From Litorimonas sp964435725 (GTDB lineage Bacteria > Pseudomonadota > Alphaproteobacteria > Caulobacterales > Maricaulaceae): DNA of 14,628 nucleotides. Where the stretch lies: positions 1 to 14,628 of the forward strand of contig CAYTAJ010000060.1 in assembly GCA_964435725.1 (NCBI GenBank), given 5' to 3'. The notes beneath the pieces were generated by a model. The model saw only the letters and a list, made by a program, of their open reading frames with translations, did no database searches and was not told where the DNA came from. Of this stretch, positions 14,623-14,628 are shown in pieces. How positions within the stretch are numbered: position 1 is the stretch's first letter; the number at the start of each line of letters is the position of its first letter. Made by a program: the position numbers and the translations under genes.

Positions 14623-14628
14623 AAACAC

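Overview
The window looks like a chromosomal segment of an alphaproteobacterium. The atpH-atpA-atpG order without the F0 genes beside it, PriA and a short transaldolase next to the F1 operon, and PPDK with alphaproteobacterial-type residues all point that way. GC content is moderate and AT-rich in spots. A marine stalked or dimorphic lineage of the Hyphomonadales/Maricaulales type would fit, but that placement is inference. Two runs of exactly 100 N (3584-3683 and 7605-7704) interrupt genes and behave like fixed-length scaffold gaps rather than measured distances.

Layout. Positions 1-1563 hold the C-terminal part of pyruvate phosphate dikinase (5' end outside the window), converging on a LysM lipoprotein (1560-2201, minus). 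A PepSY-type membrane protein (2433-3143, plus) then converges on a Tat-exported DUF885 lipoprotein (3140-4714, minus) that is broken by the first gap. Both converging pairs overlap by the same CTAG tetranucleotide. Positions 4715-5455 contain no convincing gene. Positions 5456-6061 (minus) hold an AT-rich 201-residue protein resembling DUF6368, bracketed by imperfect direct repeats: the only clearly accessory-looking patch. Next come the transaldolase/FSA-family gene (6287-6940, minus) with its own terminator and, divergently, priA (about 7000-8820, plus) with the second gap over its ATPase motifs.

Positions 8922-11339 form a tight three-gene cell-envelope operon: a lipoprotein, a periplasmic M48 metalloprotease with a helical-repeat tail, and a second lipoprotein. 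It is closed by a strong terminator. After a 250-base spacer with heptamer repeats, the F1 ATP synthase operon starts (atpH, atpA, atpG), and the window ends on what looks like the ribosome binding site of atpD.

Most of the window is housekeeping. The parts most worth a second look are the repeat-flanked DUF6368-like gene, the coupled lipoprotein/protease operon, the incomplete zinc ligand set of PriA, and the repeats ahead of atpH.
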